Below, piece by piece: positions 1 to 10,928 of a stretch of 64,000 bases of DNA; within the stretch, counting starts at the first letter, position 1, and each line of letters opens with the position of its first letter. Source of the DNA: Adineta steineri. Its lineage: Eukaryota; Rotifera; Eurotatoria; Adinetida; Adinetidae. The stretch lies in contig CAJNOI010000011.1 in assembly GCA_905250115.1 (NCBI GenBank), positions 683,550-747,549 on the forward strand. The letters are read 5' to 3'. The notes below the pieces were generated by a model, which saw nothing but the letters and a program-made list of their open reading frames with translations, made no database searches and had not been told where the DNA came from. The translations under genes were made by a program, and so were the position numbers.

Positions 1-447
1 TGGCCATGGTCAACAGCTACATTGTTATTTAGTCTTGTAATATTGCTAACTGGTGCATTAGGTATTACAAGTGGTGTTAGACAGAGTTACTCAACGATAC
101 TAACCTTTTTTGTTGGTTTATTGGTATCGATATTTTTATTGATATTTGTAATAGCAACCTATGGAACAATAATTGCTGGTTGGAAAGGAATTGATAACAG
201 TAATGGTGGTTTTGTATCAAGTTTTGAACGTAATGATAAAAGTTTTGCAAGTGCTTGTTTAGCAATTTCATGTGTATTATTTATTATTTTATTAATAAGT
301 CTTGTACTATCCGGTAGAACTATTCATATATGTAAACAAAAAGATTATCCAAGACCAAATACACCAGGCTATACACCTATATCGGCACCGAATACACCTG
401 GAGCTTTTCGAAGAACACCACAAATGCCACGTACGCCTCGTTTTTAG
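1..447 (+). CDS. Multi-pass membrane protein, 3' end only
   Basis: The frame is open from the first base, so only the last ~148 residues are present and the start lies outside the window. Three hydrophobic segments are visible: one at the left edge (LLFSLVILLTGALGI), one around FFVGLLVSIFLLIFVIA, and one around LAISCVLFIILLISLVL. The loop between the second and third is about 30 residues, polar, and has no cysteine pair. The cytosolic-looking tail is rich in Thr-Pro pairs (NTPGYTPI, NTPGAF, RTPQMPRTPRF), which could be proline-directed phosphorylation sites. The layout suggests a tetraspan (MARVEL- or tetraspanin-like) protein lacking its first segment here, but no family signature was recognised. 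The stop is TAG at 445-447. Confidence 0.6.
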   Translation, partial: WPWSTATLLFSLVILLTGALGITSGVRQSYSTILTFFVGLLVSIFLLIFVIATYGTIIAGWKGIDNSNGGFVSSFERNDKSFASACLAISCVLFIILLISLVLSGRTIHICKQKDYPRPNTPGYTPISAPNTPGAFRRTPQMPRTPRF

Positions 448-1769
448 TTGTAGAAGATTAGAAAAATAAACACCTTGTAATATTCTTCTTTTTCTATTAA
501 AATGTGTTTTAGAAATTAAAAATATCAAATATATAATTAGTAAACAGTTATGGAGTCACATTTGGAAAAGCCATTATTGGACAACTGTTGAATAAAATAT
601 TTCTTATATAATTGATCTTAAAATTTCCAAAGAAAATATCCATCAATTTCAAATAAAGAACCATGTTATGCTGCTAATAGTCAAGTATATAATATCTATT
701 GTTGAATGATATGACTTATGCCATAGCTATGGAGACGAAATCAAAATTATAAGATCTTCTATAAAGAGAGATTGCTCTTTTACTATCACACATACAATAA
801 AATATTATTTCTAACATTGAATTAGATCAAGAGGGAACAAACTGGTTTTCATTCCAGCAATATCAACTAAAAATCAGGGGAAATCACGAAAATCAAATCA
901 GGAAATCAGTTTGTTCCCCCTTGGATGTAACTAATAGATATCGAACATTGATGAAATCAATAAATTTCGATTTCCGTAGAACTGTACATTAGAATACATT
1001 GAAATCATTGTTGATTTATTTCTTCGATTAGAATATTTCATCTTGAGGGTGAAATAACAAAGAAAATCTATTCATCTGCACGGTTTCGCTGCCTAAAAAT
1101 CAATAATAAATCTTTAGTATTATCTTATGCACCGAACATATAATAAAAAAAAGTAAAAATTTCAGTTAAATTAGAAAAAGTATTCTATTGATTTGGTTTA
1201 TGGTAATTTATAATTATATTGATAGACATCTAGCGGGCTAAAAGATATTAAGTACTTTCGAATAGATACGTGAATTTTCATTGAACAATTTTTAGAAGAG
1301 TGTGTGAGAGTAACTTCCTTCTTTACCATCATTATCATCACACTAGTCACATCTTTAAGTATACTTTCTCTCAAAGAATCAGCAGTAGTTTATTTATTTT
1401 CAAAGCGAGAATTTTATTGATTATTCAAAATGAATGATCTTATTTGCAACAGATCAGAGAAAAATAATTAAGCCTATGAAACTTTGCTATAGTGTTTTGC
1501 ACTTTGAGTAATTGCAATACATATAGTTTCATGTATGCAGAAAAGTTTCATAACTAGACATGTTATTATAAAATAATAAATTACTGCCCAATGTATGAAT
1601 ATACTGGTGTATTTGCCAATATTATCCATAATCGCAATGCTTTGTTGAAATTCGTAATATCGAGCGAACCTAAATAGCATTTCGTATCGTATAATGTTTT
1701 ATAAGCGTAATGTTTTTAGTAGAATAGTAAAATGTTAATGAATAAATAAAGGTTAGTCATTGATAAGCC
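448..1769. other. Intergenic, no gene seen
   Basis: A+T-rich sequence with frequent stops in all frames. No splice-consistent exons, RNA genes or inverted repeats were recognised. Confidence 0.5.
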
Positions 1770-3249
1770 TTAGCAATGCAAGAGAACACTGACAGTGTTC
1801 GAACCAAAGTTTGCAACAATAATATCAGGTTTAGTGTCGCTATTCACATCGGCAACTGCTAATGACCGTGGAGTACTGCCAACTGAGTAATTAGTTTGAG
1901 TATTAAAAGTGCCATTGCCTGCATNNNNNNNNNNTCACATCGACAACTGCTAATGACCACGAAGAAGAGCCAACTGAGTAAGTAGTTTGAGTATTAAAAG
2001 TGCCATTGCCTGCATAGAGGAGGACACTGACAGTGTTCGAACCAAAGTTTGCAACAATAATATCAGGCTTATTATCGCTATTCACATCGGCAACTGCTAC
2101 TGACCGTGGAGTACTGCCAACTGAGTAAACAGTTTGAGCACTAAAAGTGCCATTGCCTGCATTGAGAAGAACGCCGACGTTGTTCGAACCAGCGTTTGCT
2201 ACGATAATATCAGGTTTATTATCGCTATTCACATCGACAACTGCTAATGACCGTGGAGTACTGCCAACTGAGTAAGTAGCTTGTCCATGAAAAAAGTTGC
2301 AGACTATTAAGGACAAAAATTATTTTAGTATTTTGAATGATTTATAGACAAAAAGTCATCGTCTTACAGGCCGACTTTTTAGTTTAGTTAATGTTTAGAG
2401 AAGGATAAAACAGTCGAGTCTAGGGAATCACGAGAAGTTATAAAAGCGTCAACTAGTACATTCAGCTTCGTATATAGATACTAGCTTGCCTATGTAGAAA
2501 GATCATTTTTTTATCTTCAGAATTTTTCTATGCAATAAATTCGTTTTGTTTATTCGAATTTGATATGATTCGAAGTATCAAGTACTACATTTTAAAATCG
2601 CGTGAAACTAATTCTCTTTTCAACATCTGACGTAAGTATTAAGTGTTTAACTCTATACTCACCATTTGTTGTTGATGATGATATTGCTGTTGGTGTTGAT
2701 GATGTTGTACTCGGCTCTGTTTCGGAAAAAAGAGATTAATGTAGTGCAATACAATCCGAAGACAGATACTAATCACTAGCGAAAACCACAAATTACAGTC
2801 AGTAGAAAATATCATTGATTTATTAGCAAATTTTTTTGGAATTTAAAAAACACAAACGTCAAATTATTAGAATTTGGGTCTATAAATAGTTAACATATTT
2901 TTGCAGTATTGCGAAATGAAAACGTACAAGTCATATCGAAAATAAACTTACGATATTTTAGAATATTTAATATTGATATTGATGATTGATTAAGAAATAT
3001 AAAAGTAGAATTTGAATAAAATTCAATATAGATTGTACTTGTATTTGAACGAAATAATTGACAAGTTTGATTTGTTGAAAAATAATTCAAAGCAGATATT
3101 GAATCATTTACTTTGATCATTTCACATATGCATTGATCTTCTGTTACATTGAATAAATTATTATACATATTACCAACTATTATAATATTTTGTATTTTAG
3201 TAATAAGAATAGAATTACAAACAGAAAATAATGATAAAATAAATATTAT
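1770..3249 (-). CDS. Secreted PAN-like / FG-GAP (VCBS) repeat protein, split by an assembly gap
   Basis: Three exons join with matching phase-1 junctions: 3249-2952, 2716-2663 and 2303-1770. The first begins after a TTTTAG acceptor with a hydrophobic stretch (IIFILSLFSVCNS) like a signal peptide. A Cys-rich, N-glycosylated module follows (CICEMIKVNDSISALNYFS, then NQTCQLF), as at the N-terminus of many rotifer FG-GAP proteins. The 54-nt middle exon is a Ser/Thr linker. The last exon has FG-GAP/VCBS repeats (SVGSTPRSLAVVDVN, SDNKPDIIVAN, SNTVSVLL, GNGTF), Ca2+-binding beta-propeller units of extracellular proteins. A 10-N gap interrupts the repeats and the frame changes across it, so repeats are probably missing. 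The final repeat ends SVLLHC then TAA. In frame just upstream of the first exon is ATG-TTT-TAG, so the initiator must lie in an earlier exon. A candidate is ATG at 3437 with donor at 3392 (15 codons, phase 0). Confidence 0.75.
1925..1934. other. Assembly gap (10 N) inside FG-GAP repeats
   Basis: Ten N within nearly identical tandem repeats of about 177 nt. The coding frame on the two sides disagrees if exactly 10 bases are assumed, so 10 is a placeholder length. Confidence 0.95.
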
Positions 3250-6178
3250 CTAAAACATGTTGTATTTCTTTACTTTCTAAAATATTTTATAAATGTTTGA
3301 CTAACTTGTATCACCAGTTTTTTCTTCTTTTTTCTACAATACTCTTTCTCTCTGATTTAATAAGTGTTCATTCCCGGAAAAAAGCGCCATACGTTTTTGC
3401 AACAAGCTTTTTTTTCCAACAAAACTGATACATCCATAACTACACTATGTTATTGTTATTTCTTTAACGATTTAGAGGATTGAATTCGCCACCATCAAGA
3501 TATTAACAAAAGAAAAAAAATTTGTATGAACATACTCTCCTTAAAATTATTCTATTTTTAACTAAGTTGTCCTTTTACAGTATTTTTCAAATATCAGGAA
3601 AAACAGAAAAAAAGTCGTGATATCAACAAATGACGTCCTCTATACGCTCAATAAACATATTTGTCCGATGAACAAAAATTGCTTCTGCTCATTTCAAATA
3701 GATTTAACGTAGGTGTTGACAACAACAGGAATAAACACATATATTCTATCGTTTTTCATTGATTTTGTCGATGACGTTGAATATAATCTTATCTATGATA
3801 TTTTCCAAATAAAAACCGCTGTAATTAAATATTTGTCTCTTGTACATTAATGTAGCTTCACTATCTTCTCGAATGAATTATATTGAAATAGAAAATTAAG
3901 ACTGGGTTTTAAAAGGAAATACAATTTTTTGATCATTAATACATTTTCTTGATTTATAATCTATGGGTTTCCTCAAAAACCAATGTACAGTAAAATATAT
4001 TCTAACTATACAAATTTCAGCTAAACTACTGCGTATCGTATAAAAGTTGTTTTTATAAAAGAAGACATTACTCATAACCTACACTTAACGACATTCTTTT
4101 AATCATCTTTCCTTCTATGGACTGGTGCTCGCTTCGTTTCACTTTAAACAAATGATATTTCTTTCCGTCTTCGCGTTTTGTGAAACTTACATATAAAAAT
4201 GTAGGTGTAAGTTATAATTTCAAGTTTTGTGATTACCTCCTCCTCTCATCCCAACGAGAGAAAATATGAGATTTTTTAGTACTTCATCAAAAAACTCAAT
4301 GTTCAATCAAATTCATTAGAAATATCGATTCTTACGAGAGAAAACAGTTTAGATTGAATTTTTGTGAGATTTCTGAGCTTTTTAAGATTGGGAATATATA
4401 TTCTAGTCAGTAAAATAAATAAAATGGTCAGTAGAACTAAAGTGTAGTTATAAAGATCGAAATATGTTATAGCATCACTCTCACACCCATTCACATTTAA
4501 TGCAAAAATATTTATTACAGAATCAATAATATATTTAGAATTATGAACTTTATGATATTAAACAGTTGAAGCAAGAGAAAACATAGTTTGCTCTCCAAAT
4601 CATACTGGACAAACACCATATAGGAACAGAGTGTCGTGCATGTATTTGTGAAGAATATTCTAAATCACGCGCAGTAAAACAATACTGATTGGTAAGAGAG
4701 AAAACAAAAAGGTGAATGAACAACGGTTAGGTCTATCTTACTAGTACAGTAATCAAATTTTCATATTTTTTTGCTTTCAGCTTTCGAATTTCTACCTAAT
4801 AATATTGTGATTTCTTATTTATTTTTCTCATAATAATTTAATCTTCATACCAATAACCTTATTTCTCCTAATGAGAAAATCTGAATGTTTTACTAATGAA
4901 TTTGAAGTTTTACTGATAGTTATATATTAAAAAACTGACCATTTTATAATTAATTATTTTAATCAGCTAATAGATCATAATCTATTCTTCATCTAACTGA
5001 TATTCATAATAGACAAATTGTCATTTATCCAGTAAAACTATATATGACTTCTTTTTATTTCAAAAAATTATTGATGCATTTAGTCCTGACTATATCACGT
5101 ATCAATAAGTACATATCCTTTCAAAAACTATTCCAACCTTCGTCAAAAATAGATATAATATATGTTATTGTACAATCACATTTACAATATTCGCCCATCA
5201 GTTTTATTAGATAACACGTATTTGAACTATAGAAACCTAAACTACTGATTTCTCATCAGATTTGAATTCAATGTAACATTCTTCACAATGCAATTTCGTA
5301 CAGTTGTTTTATCTCTATGAAATCTATCCTACGTACTTGTCAATCTAATCATGTTCATTGTCGTTCACCAGTTCTTCACATGACCATTTCATGTACAGTA
5401 AACGAATTATCTGCCTTTCTTTTATGAGTATGCTACAAAGCTACTTCAACATCATCATACGATTTCATTTAAAGTTTTCAATAAAATACTTTCGATACAT
5501 GTTACACTAGATCAAATCAAGTAAAAGAAATAACACAACTAAATGCAATAGTACTATTGAACATATGCAAACCACTCCGATAAAGCAGTTTTTGTAATTA
5601 AAAGATGGTTCCATACTGAACTGTTTTTTCTTTAGATAAATTCTGCAAAACTAAAACAAACATATTTGATTCAACACAGAATCTTTTGAGTTCAACACTA
5701 ATTCATATTGCATATTTTAGGGTTTCGTATCATTAGAGAAAAACTTTTCTGGTCTAATACAATCGAGTAAGACACTTTACTTCACATTACTGGAAAGAAT
5801 GTCGCACGGTTTTACTATAATCAGAGAGAACCTTTATTTGTTCGTCATCATCCGGAACGATCATTCAGAGTTCTGCTGCTATCATATAAAAGTTTTCCTC
5901 GCTCGGTTCCATTTAAAAGAAACTTTTAGAGTTTTAATATTCACATAGATTACCTCAGCTTAGTTTTACAGCGGCTACACAATCACACAATAGTTCTTCA
6001 AAAGCTCTATTTTTTAAGAGCCCCATCGTCTTTCTCGCCAGATACCACAATACGGATTAAGTTTGAAAGCAAGCAGTTTTAATTAATTTTTATGTTAAAA
6101 TCATATCACAAAAAAGAAATACTCATATTGCTACCATCGACGATTTCTTCATCATCAAAATACATTTAACGTAATCAT
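3250..6178. other. Long intergenic stretch, nothing recognised
   Basis: Apart from a possible first exon of the FG-GAP gene (3437-3393), only short random ORFs are present. A minus-strand frame at 4303-4494 has one hydrophobic run (LVLLTILFILL) but no supporting splice sites or homology that I recognise. Confidence 0.4.
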
Positions 6179-8089
6179 TCATGGTTTTCTTCTTTTTTGA
6201 TTTCGTCTCAGTACTTCCTCGATTACACGTTCTGCATCATCCTTGATTCCATTCCCATATATATATAATGTGGTGAGTGTCTACATAAAACAGTTAACAC
6301 AAAGACATAGTATAGATAAAAAGAGAATGAGAGTTACTGTATTGTGTTGTAATACGCGACCCAAATATTTTGTCCCAAAATCTCCGATTTCGTTATATGA
6401 GAGATGTAGCGCGATTAGTGTCTAGATGAAAATGTGGAGGTAAACACGTGAAATAGATAAAGAGAGAATAGGAGTTACTGTATTACGTTGTAATGCATTA
6501 CCAATCGATTGTGCTCCAGAATCTCTTATTTGATTAAATTTGAGATGTAGCCTGGTTAGTGTCTAAATGCAAACGTGGAAGTAAAGACATGGTATAGATA
6601 AAGAGAAAGTAAGAGTTACTGTATTGTGTCGCAATGCATTACCCAACGATTCTCCTCCATATGCTCCGATTTCATTATATTTTAGACATAGCGTGGTTAG
6701 TGTCTAGATGAAAACATGGAGTTAAAGACATGGTATAGATAAAGAGAGAATGAGAATTACTGTATTGTGTTTTAATGCATCACCCAAATATTTTGCTCCC
6801 ATATCTCCGATTCGATCATGTTCGAGATCTAACGTGGTTAGTGTCTAGATGAAAAAGTGGAGATAAAGACATGGTATAGATAAAGCGAGAATGAGCATTA
6901 CTGCATTGTGTTGTAATGCATTACCCAAATATTGTGCTCCAACATCTCCGATATCATTGTATGCGAGATGTAGCTTAGTTAATGTCTAGATGAAAACGTG
7001 GAGATATAGAGTTGACATAGATAAACAATGGATAAGTGTTACTGTATTGTGTTGTAATGCATGACCCAAATATTGCGCTCCAGCATCTCCGATTTTAGTA
7101 AGCTCGAGATATAGCATGGTGAGTGTCTAGATAAAAAAATGAAGGTAAGGACATGATATAGATAACGAGAGAATGTGAGTTACTGTATTGCGTTGTAATG
7201 CATCACCTAAATGTTTTGCTCCAACTGCTCCGATTTCATTATGATCGATAAATAATCTAGTGAGTGTCTAGATGAAAATGTGGAGGTAAAGACATGTTAT
7301 AGATAAAGAGAGAACGATATTTACTGTATTGTGTTTTAATGTATCACCCAAGGATTGTGTTCCAACATGTCTGATTTCATTACTCGAGATTTTGATACCT
7401 CTGAGTTCCTATATGAAAAAGAGAAGGTAAAGGTATGGTTTAGATGAAGAAAGATAGAGAGAGATGTTGGCAGGTGTCATCTGGACTCAGAGCAGTAAAA
7501 TGAATGTTGTTTTGACCCTGTTTCAGGGTCTATGGATATTAAGATGGATATTTCTGGGATTTTATATGTTACATAGCGTGCCACAGCCGCAGTTATTTAT
7601 AACAAGATACACTAATTTATCGAAGATTAATTTCTTTCAAAAACTATTTTTTTTATCGAAATGATTTTTAAACAAAAGACGTTGAGGTACACGTAATAAG
7701 CAAATAATAATGTTTTACTCCGTTTTTTCGTTCTTATCTACACATTGTATGTTTATAACGTCATACTTAATTTGAAACGTGGAGTATGCAGGTGAAATTG
7801 AAAAGAAGGAAAAAAGGAATTTTTGGGGAGAAAGGGACAAGTGATAGATTTTTTTGAATGAGAAATAGTTTATTCACATATGTTATATTGGAGCTAGTAG
7901 ATAAAAATTAAGCTATCATGATAGAAAAATGTTTACCTGATACCGATGGTAACTATCTACGATCATGTTTAATCGTTGACAAACGTTTCTCATTGAACAT
8001 ATAAGTGTTAAATCTGATTGGTGATCCAGAATTCGGTAGACAAGTTCTACCGGTAATGTAAGGAAGTTAGCGACAGTTTGATTTGCCAT
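6179..8089 (-). CDS. F-box-like / leucine-rich-repeat (RI/NLRC type) protein, one LRR per exon
   Basis: This gene is invisible as a long ORF but assembles from ten exons, all phase 0: 8089-7937, 7408-7325, 7267-7184, 7126-7043, 6985-6902, 6844-6761, 6703-6620, 6562-6479, 6421-6338 and 6280-6179, giving 308 residues. Exon 1 encodes an F-box-like start (LTLPVELVYRILDH, then MRNVCQRLNMIVDSYHRYQ) ending at CAG/GTAAAC. Each of the next eight exons is exactly 84 nt and encodes one 28-residue LRR of the pattern TLTxLxLxxNxIGDxGAxxLGxALxxNT. The last exon is a partial LRR plus a basic tail (RRNQKRRKP) and TGA. LRRs of this class form a curved protein-binding surface, and the F-box-like part suggests, but does not prove, ubiquitin-ligase adaptor function. 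Intron 1 is 528 nt; the other eight are 57 nt each. No frame breaks were found. The first LRR (ELRGIKISSNEIRHVG) is the most diverged. Confidence 0.85.
6281..7408 (-). repeat. 141-bp exon+intron tandem array (8 units)
   Basis: Eight consecutive units, each an 84-nt LRR exon plus a 57-nt intron with GTAA donor and a TCTAG-type acceptor. Intron sequence is also similar between units: the plus strand repeatedly shows a stretch like gtctagatgaaaatgtgg, then gacatggtatagataaag. The whole 141-bp unit therefore appears to have been duplicated, not just the coding part. Confidence 0.9.
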
Positions 8090-10928
8090 TGCAGATTGTT
8101 GATGAAATGTGTGCTGTGTAGACGTATACGTTCGTTATATATATTGTTCTCTATCTTATCGTTAGCTGAGTTTATATTTGTTTTTTTTCATAGATTTCAC
8201 ATGATGTTGTAATTACTTGTTGGAAGAAAAAAAACGAAAAAGAATGATATATCAATTTGAAGATGACAAAGTCGAAATAACAACTGTAAACAATATCTTT
8301 CATAAGATTACTTTATCGATATAAAATAGTACATTCTCGATTATAATCATCAAAGATTAAATGACTTTCATTGTCATTTGATCATAAAATCAAACATACA
8401 TATTTTACAACATAGTGCAGAATTTGTTCTCATGAAACAGAATCAGATGAGTCAATCGAAGAAAAAAAATAAGATCATTACTTTCATGGTTGACGAGTTT
8501 TACTATAATTTGATCTGTTGTTTGACAGATTTGTCTGGGATATTTTGCTCTATATATTGAATTATTTTTAAACACGACTGTTTCTTGAAATTTTCCTTGT
8601 ATAATATTTTTATTAGGAACATCAACATTGTTCATCATCATTATGATCGTAAATACAAATATAATTAATTAGCAACATATAAAAAAGTCTGCAAGGAGGA
8701 CTACTTTTTCAAGTAATTCCTTTCAGAATATGTAGTCAGCATAGAGTTTGAGTGAGAGTCATACAGTTTAACTGTTTCTAATTATCTGACTTATAGTATG
8801 AATATTGATTATCTGTAGCAAAAGTCTATTCGACGTGGTTCCCGTTATACTAAACAAGACTAATTTTAGAAATCGAATGGAATCAGTCCAACTGGTGCAC
8901 AGTCAACTAACAAGACTTTTGGTTCAATTACTCGATTCTCTTTTAAAAATATTTAGAAAATAAAAAATGTAAAAGATTATGTTGTGATTGTTCGTATAAA
9001 TAATTTTGGATTCCAAACTGTTCTGTCTATGAAAAGAAATGGTATGCTTTTGTATGCATATCTTTAAATTGAAAATTATTAACATTTGAATAGAATAAAA
9101 AACGGACATCTCGAGTACTAAAAGCAGTAACAGTGAAACTTTTTTATCGCTTAGGAAGCTGACGGAGTCTTTCTTTTTATGTGCAGTAATAGTAAAAACA
9201 ATTCTCTATTATTCTGCAGTATTTTATTATTCTTGAGCTAATAAAATAGTAGAGGTGGATGTGGAATGAGTAGAGTACCCACACCTACACCCTCACTCTC
9301 ACCTATTTCCACCCCCACATTTACATCCACATGCACACCCACACCCTTCGTTAATAATCAAGAATGAGAAGAAATTTCATCATGTTTACTTTTTTAGTGT
9401 GTAATTTAGTTCAATCTGTCAAGAAAAAATAGATATATTATTCATCTTTACATGTAATTTTGTATGTAAAAATATAAAATATAAATGACTTTAATTACTC
9501 TTCATTCTATTTCTAGGAACAGAAGATCAATTTTATAAATTATAGTAGATATATTAATAATTACTTTTGAATTCCATTCTTATAATGTTATATCAAATAA
9601 AAGTTGAAATATTGTATTATAGATGAGTTTATCTTAATCATTCAGGTCATATAAGAAAATAGTTAATTGTATAAACTCTACTAGCTGTATAAACTTTATC
9701 AGAATCTGCATAATCATTGACAATACAATTCAGTCAATTAATTCAATAGTGACCCTCACTCATGGCTGTGATCTAAACAGCAAAGTTTCGTATTTTAAAT
9801 TAATTCAGATCATTTAGAATAAGACTAATTTTATCTTGATTTCGATTAATTCTTCAGGGTAATACTAATTGAACCTATCTCCATTTAATATAAAATAAAC
9901 AATATTACTTTATTTTTTTGTTTACTTTCTCACTATTCAGCAGCCCATTAGCTTTTCAAAACAAAATCTTGCAATAGTTCATCAAATGAATAAATTATAA
10001 TAAAATAAAAATGCATGCTATTTATTAATTCAATCGATTTAGATGATCTTCTATAAATGAAGTGAAACAAATGAAAATACTTGGTAGTCTTTATGATCTA
10101 CAGCGGCAACTTGAAAAAAGCACAATAATGCAAAATAAATAAAACTAGAATGTTATTTATTAAATTGTTCATTACCATATAGTCGTAGATCCCCGTTTTT
10201 CCTCATAAACGATTGTTGATATTCGACCTCGGAATATAGAAGTAGAGAACAACATTCAATCATTTTCATTAAATATAAATATCTAGAATGTTCTTTGTTT
10301 TCAAGGTTAGTTGCTTTTTCGCATACATTCAATTTAATTGATCTATTTCAGTATCTTATAGTGTCCTCTCCGAAACACCTGGGTGTGATGATCATTAAAA
10401 AAATGAGATATTATTGTAAGATATTTCTTCAAACGATTTCTCTCTTACTCTGAATCCGAGATCAGAGGACTATAACTCAGCATATCTTCGAATATGGCTA
10501 AATTGATCGATACATCATAAATAAGCGATTATTCTTTTCATTTAGTTCTAGTTAATAATAAATACTCATTGTTTGAGTCAACTAGACCCAATGTTGATGA
10601 CATCTCGGTATATATATATTGCAGTTTTTCCACTTTTTATTCATCGTACGAGGCCTCGTTCACTACTATTACAATGCAATTCCATATAAGCTATTTTTTC
10701 TTTTATTACACGGAACACTCTCGTAAAGAATTAGAAATGTAAATATGTGTGAGAACGTCATTTATACACATACGTATGTAGGTGTATTACCTTATCAGTC
10801 GGCTTTGTCCACTACGTTTTTATTATTTATAGAGTTGTTCTCTGTACACGCGTGCGTGCCACTAAAAAATAGAATTAATTCAAAAATAAGTGGACAAAAG
10901 ATTCTTTTATTTATTGATTACTTATTTT
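8090..10928. other. Intergenic, A+T-rich, one GT/AC-rich element
   Basis: No exon chain with matching phases was found. The minus ORF at 8405-8641 and others are short and featureless. The only recognisable item is the GT/AC-rich element at 9252-9350. Confidence 0.45.
9252..9350. repeat. GT/AC-rich telomere-like hairpin element, copy 1
   Basis: A G-rich stretch (gaggtggatgtgg) is followed by aatgagtagagta and a long run of ACCC/CACC motifs ending acacccacaccc. The internal aatgagtagagta is shared, in inverse orientation, with the copy at 14680, showing that these are members of one family. Confidence 0.6.

Noticed and set aside
6281..7408. CRISPR-like array (regular spacing)
   Set aside because: The conserved part is an 84-nt exon, the spacers are similar introns, and the context is eukaryotic.
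6243..7664. Plus-strand frames in the 141-bp repeat region and beside it
   Set aside because: The repeat is explained by the minus-strand LRR exons; the plus frames cross exon-intron borders without any motif.
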